NCBI GenBank assembly: GCA_003697365.1
Contig: RFGP01000063.1
Location: 1-44,725, forward strand
From: Chloroflexota bacterium
GTDB taxonomy: Bacteria > Chloroflexota > Anaerolineae > Aggregatilineales > J027
DNA: 44,725 nt
Direction of reading: 5' to 3'
The notes beneath the pieces are model-generated. The model did no database searches. It saw only the letters and a program-made list of their open reading frames with translations, and was not told where the DNA came from. Positions 42,801 to 44,725 of this stretch are shown here, piece by piece. Numbering within the stretch: the first letter of the stretch is position 1; each line of letters opens with the position of its first letter. The position numbers and the translations under genes were made by a program.

Positions 42801-43998
42801 CTGCCTCAATGCGAGTGGCAACAGAAACAGAATCTGGTGCACCTTCTCCCGGTTGACCGCTTGTACCAAAATCTTGTCGTACCCAATCAGCGGTGGTATC
42901 TGTATCAATGCCGTTTGGAATGCGAGATGCACCACCGTAGGAGAATGTAATCCCATCAAGGCCGGGCGTAAGAACGACCGTACTGTAAACAACGTCAGAA
43001 GGCCCACCATCGCTTATAGCGACCGAATCAACAATGCTCGTCCAAGGGGTAGAATCAAAAATACCATCATCATTGGTATCTAAGTCAGTACCATATACAC
43101 CCGTGAAATTTTCAACCAATAATAAGGTGATTGTGCCGTTTTCAAAAGCGTTGGTTAAGTATCCTGTTCCCCAAAAGCCATTCGCATCGGTTGTTCCTAT
43201 TAGCTCAGCTTGATCAATAACACCAGTATTGCCTTGATCCCCTTCAATCTCAAGCAATGTATATGTAGACAGCGATGTATTAGGTGTGAAGAAAATCTCA
43301 ACAAATTCTGCATCATCCACCCCATCGTGGCTAATGTTAAATTCATTGATAACCGGCGTTGTAACACAGCTCCATGTCCCAAAAGGAACATTAGCGGCAT
43401 GACCTGCTGCATCTAAACCGTCTAGAACACCATTGCCCGGTATCGTCCAATTGCTAGGGTTCCAACCACCATCTGGGCCTGTGCAGTCGTTGCGATACAT
43501 ATAAGAGTCTCTATATATGTCTGTTGGGTCTTGTTGCCATACTTGATCAATGACAACGTCATTCCCATCACGTATCTGAAAACCATCATTACCATTGCCG
43601 TTAATTTGGTTACTAATCAAGGCACGATTGGCAAAGTCACCAGATGTTCCAAATACAGCATCAAATTGATTTACTCCGTTGTTACCAGAGCCAATGAGAT
43701 ATACAAACGCATCCGTATAACTACCGCTAAGAGTCCCTACCTGTGAAAAAGCCCCACCATTACTAGAGCGATAAAGCGTCCATGTTGATAAGTCCACCGT
43801 TCCTTCAACATAGAGCTCTATGGCTTTGGGCGTTCCCCCCGACAAATCCCCATCGACAATTCCAGTAATCCGAACTGTGCCAGCAGCTTCTGCCACTTGT
43901 GGTGCAGTGGGCTGGAACGTGAAAGTCAGTCCGCCAACGATAATTGTTAAAAGTAACAAGTAAATATAGCGTCGTTTCGATATGTGCAATCTGAGCAT
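39859..43998 (-). CDS. Large secreted nuclease with lamin-tail domains and endonuclease/exonuclease/phosphatase core
   Basis: A 1379-residue protein. A signal peptide (RR, hydrophobic 11-28, cut near AEA-AG at 36-39) is followed by two lamin-tail-like beta domains (the second beginning VINEFNISHDGVDDAEFVEIF). A Big_5/SbsA-type domain follows (ISTSPANGDTGVAVDSNIVIQFNEPV), then an OB-fold-like segment (TRIYDLQENG, ending FYMQDATGDGNP). The EEP nuclease core comes next (LTVASFNVENW, DVAGLVELEN, VVNHFKSKG, IVGDLNAY, SSDHDPLVIGL), and finally a beta-rich tail of about 250 residues. The layout is like ExeM/NucH extracellular DNases that digest environmental or biofilm DNA. No cell-wall sorting signal or C-terminal anchor is visible. 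Confidence 0.88.
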   Translation of the reverse strand: MLRLHISKRRYIYLLLLTIIVGGLTFTFQPTAPQVAEAAGTVRITGIVDGDLSGGTPKAIELYVEGTVDLSTWTLYRSSNGGAFSQVGTLSGSYTDAFVYLIGSGNNGVNQFDAVFGTSGDFANRALISNQINGNGNDGFQIRDGNDVVIDQVWQQDPTDIYRDSYMYRNDCTGPDGGWNPSNWTIPGNGVLDGLDAAGHAANVPFGTWSCVTTPVINEFNISHDGVDDAEFVEIFFTPNTSLSTYTLLEIEGDQGNTGVIDQAELIGTTDANGFWGTGYLTNAFENGTITLLLVENFTGVYGTDLDTNDDGIFDSTPWTSIVDSVAISDGGPSDVVYSTVVLTPGLDGITFSYGGASRIPNGIDTDTTADWVRQDFGTSGQPGEGAPDSVSVATRIEAVNTHLAVNTLGTADAAPLVISTSPANGDTGVAVDSNIVIQFNEPVSFTTASATITCNATNISFTVSGTQTVTIDPSVNFNNSDNCTVTLLSANITDIDLPSSLTLDGDGDGTPETPDNYVFSFQVTGPVAPTRIYDLQENGSLFGNAGPFTVEGVVTNDLQSTLNGFYMQDATGDGNPLTSDGIFVYDPSTLLDVNVGDIVQVTGTVSEAFGQTQISATNIVDSGNDGSIAPTFVELPIADVNDWENYEGMLITVTGQSGGELTVSDVFNLGRFGEITVSSGRLFNPTNVYLPGSSQETALRDQNARNRLLVDDLSDGTLDVNTPGNVPYIPTTSSEFRNGFTTPQVTGTLGYGFSNYRLRPTTTPVWTNANPRTPAPTINGQLTVASFNVENWFNGDGAGGGFPTPRGADTLQEFNRQAAKIVATICQINADVAGLVELENEADAGNISAIETLVDLLNAESGCGPYTFIETGTIGADAIKVGIIYKPAVVTPVGNFEILTEADDPRFDTTRNRPALAQTFDDNFGGRFTLVVNHFKSKGSACGAPDDDPIQGNCNTTRTNAAEALVDWLATDPTGSGDPDFLIVGDLNAYAQEDPIRAIEEGADDVAGNGDDYTDLIEAFIGPGNIAYSYTFFGEAGYLDHAIASSALLGQVSDVAEWHINSDEPNQRGYDDNIQTSGESSSEVYPAYLYEPNAYRSSDHDPLVIGLNLRHESESDNATVFRIGDWVETPFAVASGGTALCSTSPLATLAVPFDGTTISVTHITQPGGGQYNLEIPGGIGASPIDTNGSLGVDTRTGSTTNLYRNYARIEVLNGLVCIDTIDAAYNPAGTLPNGYLVSTTTGQPSGTTEARASCNHITARVVTLFENVATSTQYEISAVFISNNEVMASLRLGNLITPPFLASLRFSLNYFVSPFDPIVPGYPRSPNAGNPLDPNDTEVLVQLRNPANGACRSVSYEYACGTGTATLTQNMDTCIFPQ

Positions 43999-44309
43999 AA
44001 ATAGAGTTTTTCCTTACAAACTAAAAAACAAACATTGTCTCAATGTTTTTATGTTGAATCGACTTACATAAAACAACGATGAATTATATATCCAATAAGT
44101 TAAGTAGGGGTAAAAGTAACGGGCAAATTACCTAAAATTTTCCAATTGATCAGAGAACATAACATTTTTTTACACTTCCTAAACACTTAAAAATCTGTTA
44201 AATCTCGTTTAAGTTTTTCACAAACTTGTTTGCAAGGCAAAAATCATTCGGTATAGTTAGTTGAAAATAACGTTTAGCTTAAAGTCTATATTGGGTTGGA
44301 GTATGGGTT
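43999..44309. other. Divergent control region between the nuclease and lipoprotein genes
   Basis: An A+T-rich stretch with no gene. It contains a 7-bp inverted repeat with a 3-nt spacer (44031-44037 and 44041-44047) in the nuclease leader, which could be an operator or an mRNA hairpin, and the promoter of the lipoprotein gene (separate entry). AAGGA lies before the nuclease start on the minus strand. Confidence 0.5.
44230..44257 (+). promoter_or_regulatory. Promoter of the lipoprotein gene
   Basis: TTGCAA (44230-44235), a 16-nt spacer and TATAGT (44252-44257) fit the housekeeping sigma consensus. The start of transcription would be near 44264, about 46 nt before the ATG. Confidence 0.55.
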
Positions 44310-44725
44310 ATGAAATTAAATCGATTATTTTTAGTATTGGCTATGATCCTACTAGCTGCCTGCAGTAGTGGTTTTCCTACTGTAGCGCCCCCTCAACAAA
44401 CCGAAACTCGTGAAGCAATTTATGCATTAACTGCAGAAGCACCAGTTGAAACTGTTGAAACTATAGAAAGTGTACCCGTAGAAGAAGCATCGCCTACAGG
44501 GGTAGCTGTTGCTCAAGAACCTTCGGAAACGCCTATTACCAACTTATTTGAGTTAGAAACGAATACGCCAACACGAACTCCAACCAGTACCAACACCCCA
44601 ACAGAAACGGCAACAACGCCACCAACCGATACACCTGTTACAATGGCAACAAGCACAGACATTCCTACTGAAACCCCTACGGATGAACCAACTCACACCG
44701 CAACAATGACCAATACCGCCACCAA
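44310..44725 (+). CDS. Thr/Pro-rich lipoprotein, N-terminal part (runs off the window)
   Basis: I translated this from the ATG at 44310, with GGAG 8 nt upstream; 138 codons are visible and the end is beyond the window. A lipoprotein signal peptide (MKLNRLFLVLAMILLAACSS) puts the lipid-bearing cysteine at C18. Acidic Glu/Val/Pro segments follow, and from about residue 88 comes a low-complexity repeat of Thr-Pro-Thr/Glu units (TPTRTPTSTNTPTETAT and on). Such stalks are common in Chloroflexota surface proteins and hold a functional domain away from the membrane. That domain is not visible, so no function can be given. Confidence 0.8.
   Translation, partial: MKLNRLFLVLAMILLAACSSGFPTVAPPQQTETREAIYALTAEAPVETVETIESVPVEEASPTGVAVAQEPSETPITNLFELETNTPTRTPTSTNTPTETATTPPTDTPVTMATSTDIPTETPTDEPTHTATMTNTAT

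Noticed and set aside
44560-44725. Thr/Pro repeats as a DNA repeat array or CRISPR
   Set aside because: The repeats are degenerate codons in a coding low-complexity stalk with no regular unit or spacers.

Overview
The window (about 42-44% GC by eye) is a densely packed piece of bacterial chromosome using the standard bacterial code. The gene content suggests a Chloroflexota bacterium, probably in or near Anaerolineae: an Mrp-type antiporter, a split acyl-CoA mutase, a lamin-tail/nuclease secreted protein, a Thr/Pro-rich lipoprotein, and a CysO/CysM/Mec cysteine pathway. This is inference from gene content, since there is no rRNA or marker gene to prove it. I saw no tRNA, rRNA, CRISPR array, insertion sequence or prophage.

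Layout. 1-879 is the N-terminal part of mrpA (minus). 880-1432 holds a divergent promoter and a strongly structured leader ending in a terminator-like nested hairpin. 1433-5599 is a sulfur-transfer operon: cysM, a JAMM peptidase gene, a CysO-type sulfur carrier fused to a DUF4395 membrane domain, a membrane thioredoxin, a MoeZ-type E1-rhodanese, and a free-standing rhodanese. 5596-11239 (minus) carries a sensor phosphatase fused to an anti-sigma-type kinase, a STAS antagonist, then galT and galK. 11311-15155 (plus) has tatA, an acyl-CoA mutase large subunit with isobutyryl-CoA-mutase-like specificity residues, and an acyl-CoA ligase. 15188-20402 has a divergent two-component pair, a pseudo-receiver/GAF protein, two tandem deoxynucleoside kinases (the first fused to a MazG domain) and an ECF sigma factor. 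20399-26989 is a minus-strand run: queG, corA, RNase D, a beta-CASP nuclease, an acidic protein ending in a clamp-binding-like motif, surE and an SDR protein. 27066-34262 contains two sulfite-oxidase-fold proteins (one lacking the molybdenum-ligand Cys), an unknown anchored protein, a GT-C-like membrane protein, rtcB and small membrane proteins. 34352-36604 is an N-succinylamino-acid-racemase/MenC-like gene with its GNAT partner. 36729-39807 is the oxidative pentose phosphate operon gnd-zwf-pgl. 39859-43998 is a 1379-residue secreted nuclease, and 44310 to the end is the start of a lipoprotein.

The strongest candidate for an undescribed system is the sulfur operon. Its CysO-like carrier has the diglycine buried at residues 88-89, followed by a four-segment membrane domain. 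It therefore looks like a membrane-tethered precursor that must be cut before the encoded MoeZ-like E1 can activate it. The JAMM peptidase encoded immediately upstream is the natural candidate protease, and the membrane thioredoxin and rhodaneses could supply or reduce sulfur at the same membrane site. The whole operon sits behind a leader that looks like an attenuator.
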